From Girardinichthys multiradiatus (Eukaryota; Chordata; Actinopteri; Cyprinodontiformes; Goodeidae), in the NCBI RefSeq assembly GCF_021462225.1, contig NC_061812.1, positions 51,639,848 to 51,703,847 of the forward strand: a DNA stretch of 64,000 nucleotides, in the 5' to 3' direction. Within the stretch, counting starts at the first letter, position 1. Each line of letters opens with the position of its first letter. Shown one piece after another: positions 1 through 10,119 of this stretch. Position numbers and translations under genes: made by a program. Under the pieces are notes generated by a model. It was not told the origin of the DNA. It was given only the letters and a program-made list of their open reading frames with translations, and ran no database searches.

Positions 1-27
1 ATGCTAATATTTTGAGAAGGACCTGTA
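1..27. mobile_element. Terminal inverted repeat of a Tc1 element cut by the window edge
   Basis: The first 27 bases match the closing end of the complete Tc1 copies at 27,962-29,575 and 54,917-56,530, finishing in the TA target dinucleotide. The rest of this fourth copy lies to the left of the window. It abuts the ERV-A sequence, so it either inserted into or bounds that provirus. Confidence 0.85.
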
Positions 28-250
28 TTTATTCAAGGATAAAGAACTCAAGTGGCAGGACATGGGAAGAATAGTGCAGAGGGGAAAAGATGCCACAGAC
101 TGGTTTGCAACAACAATGAATACAGAAATCAGTGCATCCACAGGATTAACTAGGAAGCCATTATTCTGGACAGTGACAGTACAGGAAGTGATACATTTGC
201 ATACAAAGCAACAATGAGAAATATTCCTTACTGAACAGGAGGAACAGTTC
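28..250 (+). other. Degraded upstream pol of ERV-A
   Basis: This AT-rich stretch runs into the reverse transcriptase remnant and probably derives from the protease/RT boundary of ERV-A. It has no usable open frame, and I cannot assign residues with confidence. Confidence 0.4.
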
Positions 251-676
251 TTGAATGAAGTCCCTGATAAGTTATGGTCAACAGATCCTACTGATGTGGG
301 TTTAGTAAAAGGAGCAGTACCTGTTCAAATTAGAGCAAAAACAGAATACAGGCCCAGTGTAAAACAATACCCTTTGAAACATGATGCACGTGAAGGAATA
401 AAACCAGTAATAAAGGATTTAATAACTGCAGTGGTGATAATAAAATGCGAGGACTCACCATGTAACACCCCCATTTTTCCAGATAAAAAACAAGCTCCAT
501 CAACAGGATGGCGCATGGTACAAGACCTACAGGCAGTTAATAATGCAATTGTTCAGAGAGCACCGTGTGTTCCTGATCCTTATACATTATTAAATTCCCT
601 AAGACCAGATGCTAGAGTATTTACTATAGTTGATATAAGCAATGCATTTTTCTCTGTAACTATAGATAAAAAATAG
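251..676 (+). pseudogene. pol: ERV-A reverse transcriptase, N-terminal part
   Basis: The 141-codon frame holds the fingers and first palm motif of a retroviral reverse transcriptase: a GWRMVQDLQAVN block near residue 87 and FTIVDISNAFF near residue 125, carrying the first catalytic aspartate. The GWRM-QDL wording is typical of gamma/epsilon-like retroviruses rather than Ty3/gypsy elements. A stop ends the frame at 676, and related sequence follows in another frame up to about 745, after which some residues are missing. It is a dead fragment; the next piece resumes at 756. Confidence 0.88.
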
Positions 677-755
677 TCAATTCTGGTTTGCATTCACTTT
701 TGAGGGACAAAGATATACTTATACCAGACTACCTCAAGGCTACTGTGAAAGTAGT

Positions 756-1409
756 ATGGCCAAGTTTGACACTCCACGAGGTAGTCAGGTTTTACTATAT
801 GTTGATGATGTGCTATTAGCCTCTCCTGATGAGGAGACCTGTAGAAATGACACAATAGCATTATTAAAACATTTAGCAGAAGAGGGACACAAAGTCAGTA
901 AAAAGAAACTTCAGTTGTGCAAAAATAAGGTTAAATACCTAGGCCACAATCTTAGTGCAGGGGGACGCACAATTGTAGAAGAAAGAAAGACAGCAATATT
1001 ACAAGTTCCAAAACCAGTAACAAAAAAGCAAATGATGTCCTTCCTTAGACTAACTAATTATTGTAGAAACTGGGTGCCAAATTATGCAGAAATAGTAGCC
1101 CCATTAAACAAACTAATGTATGAGGAAGAGCTGAAAATGACGTCTGAACTGAAATGGAGTGAAGAAGCTGAAGAAGCATTTACCAATATAAAACAAGTTC
1201 TAGATTCCAGTACTGCTTTAGCATTACCAGATTATAGTAAACCGTTTGTTCAGATGGTAGATTGCAAGGGTCCCACTGATGGTCGTTGTTATACTAAAAA
1301 CCACAATGATTGGGATACCTCCCTCTGTCAGACTGATTATAACCATTGGAAAAGAGAAGGGGTCATACAGGTAGCAGAAATGGAGGGTGTGTTTGCACCT
1401 CAACCATAA
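756..1409 (+). pseudogene. pol: ERV-A reverse transcriptase, catalytic and connection part
   Basis: The frame starts just before the YVDD catalytic box (LLYVDDVLLA, residues about 14-23). It continues through the thumb and connection, with NYCRNWVPNYAEIVAPLNK near residues 102-120, and into the first strands of RNase H (LALPDYSKPF). From about 1,255 the reading no longer resembles RNase H, so the C-terminal 50 residues are probably frameshifted or rearranged. The L2 LINE begins at about 1,410. Part of the palm between this piece and the previous one is deleted, so the enzyme cannot be functional. Confidence 0.88.
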
Positions 1410-1811
1410 CTGAGCCGGTTTAGGCTAAACCTGACTCCCCCTTACTCCAACCAACAGGGAGGGAAGAAGACGGAGGTAAAACATAAGGAAGATAGCTCAG
1501 GATAAACTAAGCCACTCTAACTATAAGCTTTATCAAAAAGGAAAGTTTTAAGCCTATCCTTAAAAGTAGACAGGGTGTCTGCCTTACGGACTAAAGCTGG
1601 GAGCTGGTTCCACAGGAGAGGAGCCTGATAACTAAAGGATCTGCCTCCCATTCTACTTCTAGAGACTCTAGGAACCACCAGTAAACCTGCAGTCTGAGAA
1701 CAAAGTGCTCTGTTAGGAACATATGCAACAATCAGATCTCTGATGTATGATGGAGCTAGATCGTTAAGGGCTTTATATGTGAGAAAGAGAATTTTAAAAT
1801 CTATTCTGGAT
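1410..1811 (-). other. L2 LINE 3' portion, end of RT to 3' terminus
   Basis: This is the minus-strand continuation of the L2 element beyond its last open frame: the C-terminal RT domain out of frame and the 3' untranslated region. It has no gene of its own. Confidence 0.6.
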
Positions 1812-2408
1812 TTAACAAGAAGCCAATAAAGGGAACCTAAAACAGGAGAAATATGAACTCTCTTTAATTTTCATCAAAACTCTTGCTGCAGCATTTTGGA
1901 TCACCTGAAGGCTTTTAACTGCATTTTGTGGACATCCTGATAGTAAAGAATTACAATAGTCCAGCCTTGAAGTAACAAATGCATGGACTAGTTTTTCAGC
2001 GTCATTCCTGGACAGGATATTTCTAATTTTGGCAATGTTCCGGAGGAGAAAGAAGGAAGTCCTAGGAAGCTGTTTAATATAGGATTTAAATGACGTGTCC
2101 TGGTCAAAAATAACACCAAGGTTTTTTACTTTATTACCAGAGGTCAATTTAATGCCATCCAGGTTAAGTGATTGACTAAGCAGTTTCTTTTTTAAAGACT
2201 CCGGTCCAAAGACGACAACTTCTGTCTTGTCTGAATTTAGAAGCAAAAGATTTAAAGTCATCCAAGTTTTTATATCTTCAAAACATGCTTGTAGTCTATC
2301 TAACTGGTTGGGCTCATCAGGATTTATGGATAAGTAAAGCTGAGTATCATCAGCGTAACAGTGAAAATTTATCCCATGCTGCCTAATAATTTGACCTTTT
2401 GGAAGCAT
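1812..2408 (-). pseudogene. L2 reverse transcriptase, catalytic and C-terminal part
   Basis: The 198-residue frame carries the LINE catalytic box CYADDTQLYL (residues about 17-26), then the L2 thumb with LNSDKTEVVVFGP and the conserved LVHAFVTSRLDYCNSLLSG segment near residue 140. It is separated by a frame break from the N-terminal RT part at 2,530-3,120. Its role was target-primed reverse transcription of the LINE RNA; the protein as encoded here is truncated. Confidence 0.88.
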
Positions 2409-2529
2409 ATATATAGTAAAGAGAATTTGCCCAAGTACTGAGCCCTGTGGTACTCCACAAGTAACCCTAGAGTTTAAAGATGATTTATCATTTACATGAA
2501 CAAACTGGAATCTGTCAGACAGATAAGAT

Positions 2530-3120
2530 TTAAACCAGCCTAGCGCTGGTTCCTCTGATCCCTACAGCATATTCCAGCCTTTCTAAGATAATTTTGTGAT
2601 CGGTTGTATCAAATGCAGCACTGAGATCTAACAGAACCAGAACAGACACAAGTCCATTATCTGAGGCCATAAGAATATCATTAGTGACTTTCAGCAGAGC
2701 TGTTTCAGTGCTATGATGAGCTCTGAAACCTGACTGAAACTCTTCAAACAGGTCATTGCTGTGTAAATGCTCACACATTTGATTAGCAACTATTTTCTCA
2801 AGAATTTTAGATAAGAATGGAAGATTGGATATAGGTCTGTAATTTTTCAAGTCATCTCGATCAAGCGAAGGTTTCTTAAGTAAAGGTTTAATTACAGCTA
2901 ACTTAAAAGCCTGTGGTACATATCCATTTACTAAAGATAGATTAATCATATCTAAAATGGGGCTGGTAATCAGAGGGAACACTTCCTTAAATAATTTGGT
3001 TGGGATTGGGTCTAACATACAAGTTGAAGGTTTAGATGAAGCTAATATTTCTGATAACACAGGAAGCTTCACAGGATCAAAACAGTCCAAACACAAATCA
3101 GGTTCTGCAGTTATTTCCAA
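2530..3120 (-). pseudogene. L2 reverse transcriptase, N-terminal part
   Basis: The frame shows the typical start of a Jockey/CR1/L2 [14 protein letters not shown], then [10 protein letters not shown] and [20 protein letters not shown], the [10 protein letters not shown] block, and the first catalytic aspartate in [10 protein letters not shown] (near residue 168). After about residue 185 it leaves the family reading because of a frameshift. It continues upstream into the endonuclease-RT linker at 3,150-3,923. Confidence 0.88.
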
Positions 3121-3149
3121 TGTTGTCTCACTTGCTGAGGATGAAGTAA

Positions 3150-3923
3150 TTATCTTCGGGAGTATGTCAAAGATATTTTATTTTTAATAGAATCAATTTT
3201 ATTTAAGAAGAATCCCATAAAGTCATGACTGCTAAGAGCTAAGGGAATGGATGGCTCAACAGAGCTATGACTCTGTGTAAGTTTAGCAACTGTACTAAAG
3301 AGAAACCTAGGATTATTCTTGTTCTCTTCTATTAATGATGAGAAATAAGCTGTTCTAGCTTGGCGAAGTGTCTTTTTGTACAACAGTAGGCTATTTTTCC
3401 AGATTAAGCAGAAATCCTCTAGGTGTGTAGAGCACCATTTTCTCTCCAATTTTCTAACATTGTGCTTTAAAGTACGCAGCTCTGAATTAAACCAAGGAGC
3501 TAGCCTCCTATTAATGATTACCTTCTTTTTCAAGGGGGCTGCATTGTCTAATGCATCACACAATGATGAAGAAACACTATAAACAAAAGAATCCATTTGT
3601 GAAGGGGCAGAAACAGAATTATTGCCCTCCACTGTGCTTTTCAGTGATAATGAGGAAATTAAAAGTGGAACAGATTCTTTAAAGGTTGTTACAGCATCGC
3701 CTGATAATGATCTACTATAATGACATTTTCTTTCAGGTGTGGAGTACTCGGTTAAGTTAAACTCAAAGGTTATTAAGAAATGGTCAGACAGGACCGGGTT
3801 ATGAGAGAATATTGTTATGTCTTTACACTCAATGCCATATGTCAGCACAAGGTCCAGAGAACGAAGACAAAGGTGGGTAGGTTTGTTAATGTTTTGATCA
3901 AAGCCAATTGAGTAAGATAGCAT
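3150..3923 (-). pseudogene. L2 endonuclease C-terminus and linker
   Basis: The first third carries the end of an exonuclease-endonuclease-phosphatase domain, including the SDH motif in NPVLSDHFLITFEF near residue 47. A basic linker (WCSTHLEDFC, ARTAYFSSLIEENKNN) leads towards the RT. It overlaps the preceding endonuclease frame near 3,898-3,923, where one small indel splits the original ORF2. Confidence 0.82.
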
Positions 3924-4518
3924 TAAACGCTATATTTAGGCTATCACTTTCAGCGTCTACATGAATGTTAAAATCCCCCACTATAATAACTTTATCTGTA
4001 TTTAACACTAAATCAGATAAAAGGTCTGAAAACTGATCTAAAAATTGAGAGTAAGGGCCTGGTGGACGGTACAAAACAACAAACAGAAGAGGTTTTAGTG
4101 CTTTGCAATTTGGATGAGGAAAACTAAGGATTAAATATTCAAAAGAGTTGTAGCTATTGATTGGTCTGGGGCTAATCAATAAATCCGACTGAAAGATGGT
4201 TGCTACTCCTCCTCCTCGCCCAGTAATTTGAGGAATGTGAAAATTTAAATAATTAGTAGGAGTTGACTCATTTATAGTAACATAATCCTCTTGCTGCAGC
4301 CAGGTTTCTGTGAGGCAAAGTAAATCAATCTGATTGTCACAAATCAGGTCACTAACTAGCACTGTCTTTGAAGAGAGAGATCTTATGTTCAGTAAGCCAC
4401 ATTTAATTGTTTTATTTTTCTTTTTGGTATGAGTTGTGTTTATTTGTATTAGATTTTCCTGATTTCCTCCTTTTAGATTATTTTTTAATCTATTCAATGT
4501 TGGCCGTGGGCGAGACAC
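3898..4518 (-). pseudogene. L2 endonuclease N-terminal part
   Basis: The AP-endonuclease domain is read as [12 protein letters not shown], then LCLTETWL (the metal-binding glutamate block), a [10 protein letters not shown] loop, [12 protein letters not shown] and [12 protein letters not shown] (catalytic D-x-N). Such nucleases nick the genomic target during LINE insertion. The frame ends at a frameshift in the histidine-containing C-terminal part, which continues at 3,923. Confidence 0.87.
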
Positions 4519-4611
4519 TGTCTTAATAGGGTAATGGGTGGGTAGCAGTACAGAAGCTGCAGAGAGGAGTGTTAAACTACGACCCTGCTTCCTGGTCTGA
4601 ACCCTCGGTTG
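4519..4611 (-). other. L2 inter-ORF spacer
   Basis: About 90 bases separate the esterase ORF1 stop from the start of the endonuclease frame on the minus strand. I see no separate feature here. Confidence 0.5.
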
Positions 4612-5415
4612 TCAGAGGTTTGGAGAACTAATAAATTCGGCCAGATTCCTAGAAAGAAGAGCAGCTCCATCCAAAGTGGGATGGATGCCGTCTCTCCGGA
4701 TCAGACCAGGTTTTCCCCAAAATGTTCGCCAGTTATCAATGTAACCCACATTGTTTTCTGGACACCACCTAGACAGCCAGCGGTTGAATGACAGCATGCG
4801 GCTAAACATGTCATCACTGGTCCGATCGGGGAGGGGACCAGATAAAATTACGGAGTCCGACATTGTTTTGGCAAACTTACACACCGAAGCAACACTAACT
4901 TTAGTGACCTCCGATTGACGTAACCGGGTGTCATTACCGCCAGCGTGAATAACAATCTTACTGTATTTGCGCTTATCCTTAGCCAGCAGTTTCAGGTAGG
5001 ATTTGATGTCGCCCGTTCTGGCCCCTGGCAGACATTTGACTATGGTCGCTGGTGTCTCTACTGCCACGTTTCTGACTATGGAGCTGCCAATTACCAGAGT
5101 TGGCTTCTCAGCGGTTGTGTCACTGAGCGGGGAAAATCTGTAAGAAACGCAGACGGGTTGGTGGTGACCTGTGGGCTGGGATCTAGGACTATGCTTTCTA
5201 TGTACTGTCACCCAGCCGGCCTGAAGCCCCGGCTGCGCAAGCTCTGCTGGAGGACTGCTACGGGGAGCTGCCCTCGGTGGCTCCGCGCTGGCTAAGGGGC
5301 CTTGGCTATCTGCTGGTTTTTCAACAGCGCGGAGCCGGGCCTCCAATTCCGACACCCTCGCCTCCAAAGCTACAATTAGCAGTCTGTAAGTGTGCAGCTC
5401 ACATTTCTGGCACAA
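4612..5415 (-). CDS. L2 ORF1: coiled coil plus SGNH/GDSL-type esterase domain
   Basis: This 267-codon frame is open throughout. It starts with a short Cys-containing segment and a leucine-rich coiled coil ([18 protein letters not shown], residues 11-28), then a Pro/Ser-rich linker. From residue 105 on it has an esterase domain with block I IGSSIVRN (candidate nucleophile Ser112), block III GGND (159-162) and block V DGIH (242-245). Such esterase ORF1 proteins are known in CR1/L2 elements, where they are thought to help in RNA or membrane binding. The first codons overlap the stretch where ERV-A RNase H seems to resume, so the true 5' edge of the LINE lies within 5,370-5,415. Confidence 0.85.
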   Translation of the reverse strand: MCQKCELHTYRLLIVALEARVSELEARLRAVEKPADSQGPLASAEPPRAAPRSSPPAELAQPGLQAGWVTVHRKHSPRSQPTGHHQPVCVSYRFSPLSDTTAEKPTLVIGSSIVRNVAVETPATIVKCLPGARTGDIKSYLKLLAKDKRKYSKIVIHAGGNDTRLRQSEVTKVSVASVCKFAKTMSDSVILSGPLPDRTSDDMFSRMLSFNRWLSRWCPENNVGYIDNWRTFWGKPGLIRRDGIHPTLDGAALLSRNLAEFISSPNL

Positions 5416-5615
5416 ATGATATCATAAAAGGAAATGCATTTGCAGATAAAACAGCAAAAGCAGCTGCAGCAGGACAAATCAAAATATTAGTTATGGAAAA
5501 ACAGCATGGTATAGACAATATTGTGTTAAAAGAAATGCAACAACAAAGCCCACCACAGGAGATAGAAATGTGGAAAAAACATGGAGCTGCATTAAAAGAT
5601 GAAATCTATATTTGA
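5386..5615 (+). pseudogene. pol: ERV-A RNase H C-terminus and start of integrase
   Basis: After the L2 insertion the + strand resumes with the C-terminal RNase H signature (GNAFADKTAKAAAAGQ), including the catalytic aspartate in NAFAD. A linker follows that normally leads to the integrase zinc domain. The frame stops at 5,615 and integrase resumes in a different frame at 5,674. This piece shows that the LINE sits inside RNase H. Confidence 0.8.
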
Positions 5616-5673
5616 CCAGATAATAAACCTATCTTACCATAGCACCTATACAAATGGGCGGCAATATTGAGCC

Positions 5674-6387
5674 ATGGTGTTTCACATGTCTCAACGGGGG
5701 ACATATGGATTTAACTCTTATTCAAAATATTTTTGTAGAACTTGTTTAACATGTGCAAAACATAATCCACAAGGCAATCTAAAACCACGAAGGGAACAAT
5801 TTCCAAAACCAAAATACCCTTTCCAAACAATTCATATGGATTTTATTGAGTTAAACCACAGTGAAGGGAAAACGTTCTGTTTAGTCATTATAGATGCATT
5901 TTCTAAATGGATAGATCTATTTCCAACTAAACATCCAGATGCCTTAACTGTAGCAAAAGCACTGTGCAAAGATATCATTCCCAGATATGGGATTCCTGAG
6001 AAAATATATAGTGATAATGGAGCCCATTTTGTAAATCAAATAATAAAGAAAATAGGAATCATGTTTCACATAGATCTAAGAAACCATTGCGCTTACCACC
6101 CTCAAAGCGCTGGATTAGTGGAAAGAATGAATGAGACTATAAAGAACCGCCTGAAAAAGTGTATTGAAGAGACAGGAAGACCATGGACACAGTGTCTAGA
6201 TCTAGTAAAACTATATATAAACATTACAAGTACCTCAGGGCTAACACCCTACGAAACGCTATTTGGAATACCATATAGATTACCACAGTTAAAACATCAG
6301 TGGGAGTTAGATGAAGAAGCTAACCTAGCTGATTATATGAGGAGTATGTTAGAAAAACAACAGAAACAAAATCAAACTAATGAGTAA
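5674..6387 (+). pseudogene. pol: ERV-A integrase, zinc-finger end and catalytic core
   Basis: The 237-residue frame begins with the Cys pair of the HHCC zinc domain (CLTCAKH, C24/C27). It then carries a complete D,D35E core: Asp56 in IHMDFIEL, Asp114 in YSDNGAHF and Glu150 in GLVERMNETI. The C-terminal domain begins after residue 200. The core residues are intact, but the enzyme is not: the N-terminal histidines are lost and a stop ends the frame at 6,387. The C-terminal SH3-like part goes on to 6,451, is cut by ERV-B, and resumes at 13,863. Confidence 0.9.
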
Positions 6388-6447
6388 TGTTCTATTTCCC
6401 AGCAGGAAAACCAACTAGTGGAACCAGGAGACCGGGTGTTAATAAGG

Positions 6448-6451
6448 AGTG
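6448..6451. repeat. Left target-site duplication of ERV-B (agtg)
   Basis: The bases agtg precede the terminal TG of the left LTR and recur at 13,859-13,862 directly after the terminal CA on the right. A 4-bp duplication fits retroviral integration and shows that the whole 7.4-kb composite entered, or was repaired, as one unit. Confidence 0.8.
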
Positions 6452-6775
6452 TGTTGGGATAATGATTATTGATTGAATAATCTTGATCAATAATTATAAT
6501 TACAAATCATAATCTGACAAAATCAATTTCTTAACCAAAAATCCTCATTTACGAATCGAGACCAGAGATGTTTCTGGCGTTGTAATTGTGGCTCAACGCC
6601 TCTGACAATTACAACCGTTAAATACTCCGTAATAATTAATAACTATTGCCGGAGATGTCACTGTTTAATCGACCGTTTCTGTCGAAACGTGTGGAACTTG
6701 AACCTTATTTTGACTGACACATCACTTTTTGCACACAATGAAACACCAAACGCTCTCTCTTTATCTATGTGAATA

Positions 6776-6781
6776 TTTATT
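6776..6781 (-). terminator. Poly(A) signal AATAAA in ERV-B LTR
   Basis: AATAAA is read on the minus strand inside the LTR, downstream of the TATA box in transcription order. It is the likely 3' end signal of the proviral transcript. The right arm has the same hexamer at 13,529-13,534. Confidence 0.5.
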
Positions 6782-7723
6782 AATTTTCACCTACTCAACA
6801 TGCTAAATTCTACAAACACAGGGGTAACACATCTAAATAAGCAAAATCAACAAACGGTAGTGGGTATGTATTGAGTCAACCAGCAGTTTATGGCACTACA
6901 GACGAAGGACAATGAGGATATGAAAGGGGGTGTGGTGGCGACTGGTGGGGGGTTGGAGCGCAGCTTCAAGTGTCCTTCATGATCTTCTCATCATAAAACT
7001 TCCCCCTAACTCCTGAGCACAAAGGATTGATAACTTTTGGCGGCAAGCTAGCACAGTGAGATTGAAGACAAAGGTAAAATGGAGAACAGTCCAGTCTTGC
7101 AACGCACCCGCGTTCAGATAGTAAACACAAACAGCTCTAGGACCGCGGCGGATCCCGATATCACATAACACATCAAAGTTTCAACAAGCAAGGTTACATG
7201 CACATATTATTCAGAACACATGAGATCCTAACCAGCGATTCTGATCGCTTCTACAACCTCTGACCCTGCCCAGGCCTTCTAATAAAGCAATAAAAGATAA
7301 AATAAAAAGGTTGGTTTTACTTGGTGTCGTCTTCTTCCACGTGAGGGAATTCGAGCGAGGAAAAGTGGGGTTAAGTTAATGTGCGTCCACAATTAACTTC
7401 AGGGGAGCGGTCAGTCTTTGTCCTTTGGTCTTCTTGACAAAAAGGAAAAATATGATCTGACCATCAAAGTTGACTTGAAAATGAAACACGGTAGCGGTTC
7501 GTCTTTCCGAAACTCCGTGTCTCCAGTTACGTGTTAACTCACGTCTTCGATCGGCAAAGTGAAATCTCTGGCCTTCTTAGTCCAAACACTTCAGTTATGA
7601 ATGGTTCGTTGTCCAACGAGAGAATGAATGAAACTCTGCACAGAGTTCTTCTCTTAAAGTGACGCGCTTCAGTCGCCAGACCTGTTTCAAGCAGAAGGCG
7701 AGTTTTCAAACATGAGCGCCTCC

Positions 7724-7729
7724 TATATA
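7724..7729 (-). promoter_or_regulatory. TATA box of ERV-B LTR
   Basis: TATATA on the minus strand predicts transcription starting about 30 nt downstream, near 7,699. That point coincides, within about 15 nt, with the start of homology between this LTR and the inverted right arm. Confidence 0.6.
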
Positions 7730-7899
7730 GCACCCTGTGACGTCAGACTGGGGACGCCCAGTCATATCAGTCACAATGCTCGATGGGATATGTAGGAGCG
7801 GGCTGTCCTGGGTACAAAATGGCCGATGCCATTGGAGGGGCACAGTGACGTCCAACAACGTGCAGATAATCCAATACTCAGCAAACAAGTGGTCCAACA

Positions 7900-7910
7900 T
7901 TCCCCCCTAG
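7900..7910 (-). other. Polypurine tract of ERV-B
   Basis: On the minus strand ctaggggggaa sits directly before the TG of the LTR. It is the expected primer for plus-strand DNA synthesis, and it fixes the orientation and the exact LTR boundary. Confidence 0.82.
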
Positions 7911-8281
7911 GTTCAAAGGGTGAGATGAATCGCAGTCTTTGAAGCTACTGGGACCATTCTGTCCTTTGCTGAACAATCAGTGATCCGTGGCGAAGCAGAA
8001 CAAAACAAAACTGTCTCTGTGTTACTCAAAACCTACGACTGGGCAGGATAGAGGTTAGCCTGGGCAGGACTAATCTCTGACTAAACTCATACCTTTCTAC
8101 ATTGTTCAATGAGAAAAATACAGGACAATACATTCATATCATCATTACATTCTTTGGTCATCAGCTTTGGTAATCCTGAGACAAAATGAAACAGTAACAG
8201 ATATCGTACATATATATGTATATATAAGAATAAAAGAAACAAAACAAAATCATGGTTCATAGCTTATTCATCCAACTTCTA
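7911..8281. other. Non-coding stretch between ERV-B env stop and polypurine tract
   Basis: About 370 bases with no open frame, ending next to the envelope stop in an AT-rich (ta)n-like tract near 8,205-8,228. I see no recognisable accessory gene. Confidence 0.5.
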
Positions 8282-10009
8282 TTAGGCACTGGACCCTGGC
8301 TGTGTCGTTGGCAAAGGCGGTGCTATGAACCGTGGGGGAATGAATGTGAGGGAATCAATCCTGACCTGTAAACGCTTAACCTGTCTGTATGCGGTGAGTG
8401 CCATTCCTGCCGTCATGACCCACCCGATCACAAGGAGAACTACCGTAACGGTCATAGTGTGGGTTTCTGTCCATTCTGTTCGCCGGGGAAACCGAGGGAA
8501 AGGTGTGACGCTTAGTTCCGCAGGGGTGAGGCTGAACTTAATCTGTTTGGTACCTTCCACTATCAGTTGTTTTTCAATAATAGCGTCAATGCTGAAATTA
8601 TATCCCTTGAAAGCATCCATAATTTCAATTTCTGTATCGTATCGGTCGAGATTAAGGTGATGAAAGATTATGTCCCCGAGATGTAGGAGTGCACCTTGGG
8701 GTACGGAGACGAACATTGTTTGGTTGGGTAATTTTATTCTGGTAACGGTGTCGTGCTGATCGTAGGATAGCAAGGCTTCTGTTACTGGGCTGCTTACAAG
8801 CCATCGGTTACCCGCACGTTCGACCTTGGTTTCTAACCCTACATCCTTCAGAGTTATCTTTGCCTGACAGTTTTGTTCGGGAGCTCCCTCCCTTAACCCA
8901 CACATATAATCGGTGACATCTCTAATAAACGGGTTACTCGGGCACACCCAATGGAGGTCCTTGGTTTTGGTGCACAGGTCTAAATTGGGAATCAAATAAA
9001 GTTTTGGGTCAGCCTCGTGGTAAGCCAAAAGTGATGGGGTTTTCATTTGTACGTGTGTGTTTTCCTTCCAAAACCCAACATTTAACACTGTTTTAAGCCT
9101 GTATACGTTTGCTCTTTCGATAATAGGAAGATTGAGCATAAATCCTATCTCTAGGTTATCCGGATTTACGAAAATTGGGATTGCACTGCCTAAGCTATAA
9201 GCTAGGTGTGTTTGTGGAGGTTGCAAGGTGTCTGTTGTGGTGGACTTTAGGATTTTCTCCACCAAATCCAGCGGGACTAGGTAAGTGGGTATCCGTCCTT
9301 CAGTTAGGCTGTCTACCGATGAACCAACTTCCCTAATCAGGTCCTGCATCAAATCTCTTACAACCTGTGTGTACATCAAATCATTCCTGACCACTTCTGT
9401 GAGGGTTTGCAGTGCATGCAGGATATTGTTAATAAGGGTGGAGTGTAAGTTTACAGTAACCACGGTGCCCTGGAGGGTCCTGGTTTGTATGTCTAATAGT
9501 CTCTGTTGGAGGAGGAGTCTTTGTTGGATTTCTGGCATTTTGTCATCCAATTCTTGCACGTGTCTCTGAATAGTTTTCAGGCTAACGGAATTTGCTGCTG
9601 AAAGGCCAATGGAAAACAGAGATCCCAGCGCCGCAGCTGAGGCTATCAATCCACCGAGGAATCTCTTTGGGCGTTTACTGCCGCTGAGGTCCTCTTCGGT
9701 GACCATGAATTTCTGCAGTTGTTTGAGGATATAGATTGTAGTCTGTTTGGCATGGTCTATGGTGTCGGGGGTTTGAGTCCCCTGAGGTCTTCCTTCAGTC
9801 ATCAGTGGTGGAAGACGGATGTGTTTACGGTATACGTCCCACGGGTCTAGACGCACGAAGACCCTCTGCGTGTGGAGTCTACAGCGCGTAATAAGGAGCC
9901 CGGGGGTGTCTTGCAGGACTGTGCCGGTAGGTGGTCCTATCTGTACTACACCGGTTGGTAGAGCAAGTGTGGAACCAATAAGAATGCCAATCATCCAGAT
10001 GACCTCCAT
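8282..10009 (-). CDS. env: ERV-B envelope: class I fusion glycoprotein of F type, intact frame
   Basis: The 575-codon frame has a hydrophobic N-terminal signal (about residues 5-17), a basic cleavage site SKRPKR (111-116), and directly behind it a Gly/Ala-rich fusion peptide (117-140). A long heptad region follows (about 141-200), then a Cys-containing ectodomain, a transmembrane helix (about 519-540) and a 35-residue tail. A short N-terminal subunit followed by a cleavage site and fusion peptide is the plan of paramyxovirus and baculovirus F proteins, unlike the SU/TM plan with CX6CC of ERV-A. The start codon is chosen because a splice acceptor lies directly upstream. No stop or frameshift is visible, in contrast to the broken pol. 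Whether it is expressed or selected cannot be told from the sequence. Confidence 0.85.
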   Translation of the reverse strand: MEVIWMIGILIGSTLALPTGVVQIGPPTGTVLQDTPGLLITRCRLHTQRVFVRLDPWDVYRKHIRLPPLMTEGRPQGTQTPDTIDHAKQTTIYILKQLQKFMVTEEDLSGSKRPKRFLGGLIASAAALGSLFSIGLSAANSVSLKTIQRHVQELDDKMPEIQQRLLLQQRLLDIQTRTLQGTVVTVNLHSTLINNILHALQTLTEVVRNDLMYTQVVRDLMQDLIREVGSSVDSLTEGRIPTYLVPLDLVEKILKSTTTDTLQPPQTHLAYSLGSAIPIFVNPDNLEIGFMLNLPIIERANVYRLKTVLNVGFWKENTHVQMKTPSLLAYHEADPKLYLIPNLDLCTKTKDLHWVCPSNPFIRDVTDYMCGLREGAPEQNCQAKITLKDVGLETKVERAGNRWLVSSPVTEALLSYDQHDTVTRIKLPNQTMFVSVPQGALLHLGDIIFHHLNLDRYDTEIEIMDAFKGYNFSIDAIIEKQLIVEGTKQIKFSLTPAELSVTPFPRFPRRTEWTETHTMTVTVVLLVIGWVMTAGMALTAYRQVKRLQVRIDSLTFIPPRFIAPPLPTTQPGSSA

Positions 10010-10035
10010 CCTGCAACAGAGAAATCTTGATTATA
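10010..10035 (-). promoter_or_regulatory. Splice acceptor in front of ERV-B env
   Basis: On the minus strand a pyrimidine tract followed by TTGCAG ends one base before the ATG of the envelope (AG at 10,012-10,011), with a branch-point-like TATAATC about 25 nt further up. This fits a spliced subgenomic env mRNA, as in retroviruses. Confidence 0.6.
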
Positions 10036-10119
10036 GAAGGGAAAAATTTATGGATGGAGTTGTTAGTGGTTAGTGCATGTTAGTGTGGAGTTTATTTACA
10101 TGCACCGATCTGACTGACC

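Larger units (their letters stand above)
1410..5385 (-). mobile_element. L2/CR1-type LINE inserted in ERV-A, nearly full length
   Basis: On the minus strand the order is an ORF1 with an esterase domain, an AP-type endonuclease, a reverse transcriptase with YADD, and a long 3' part, about 4 kb in all. The RT and endonuclease wording is that of teleost L2 (Jockey/CR1 supergroup) elements. Its 5' end abuts the RNase H tail of ERV-A near 5,370-5,400 and its 3' end lies near 1,410. ORF2 is broken by several frameshifts. I did not find a clear target duplication. Confidence 0.85.
6452..7899 (-). repeat. ERV-B 3' LTR, complete, 1,448 bp
   Basis: Read on the minus strand it starts TGTTGG at 7,899, directly after a polypurine tract, and ends CCCAACA at 6,452. 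A TATA box lies at 7,729-7,724 and an AATAAA signal at 6,781-6,776, giving a long R region and a U5 of about 320 bp. It lacks about 22 bp near 7,083 that are present in the two other copies of this LTR (right arm near 13,203 and the copy at 63,238). Confidence 0.88.
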
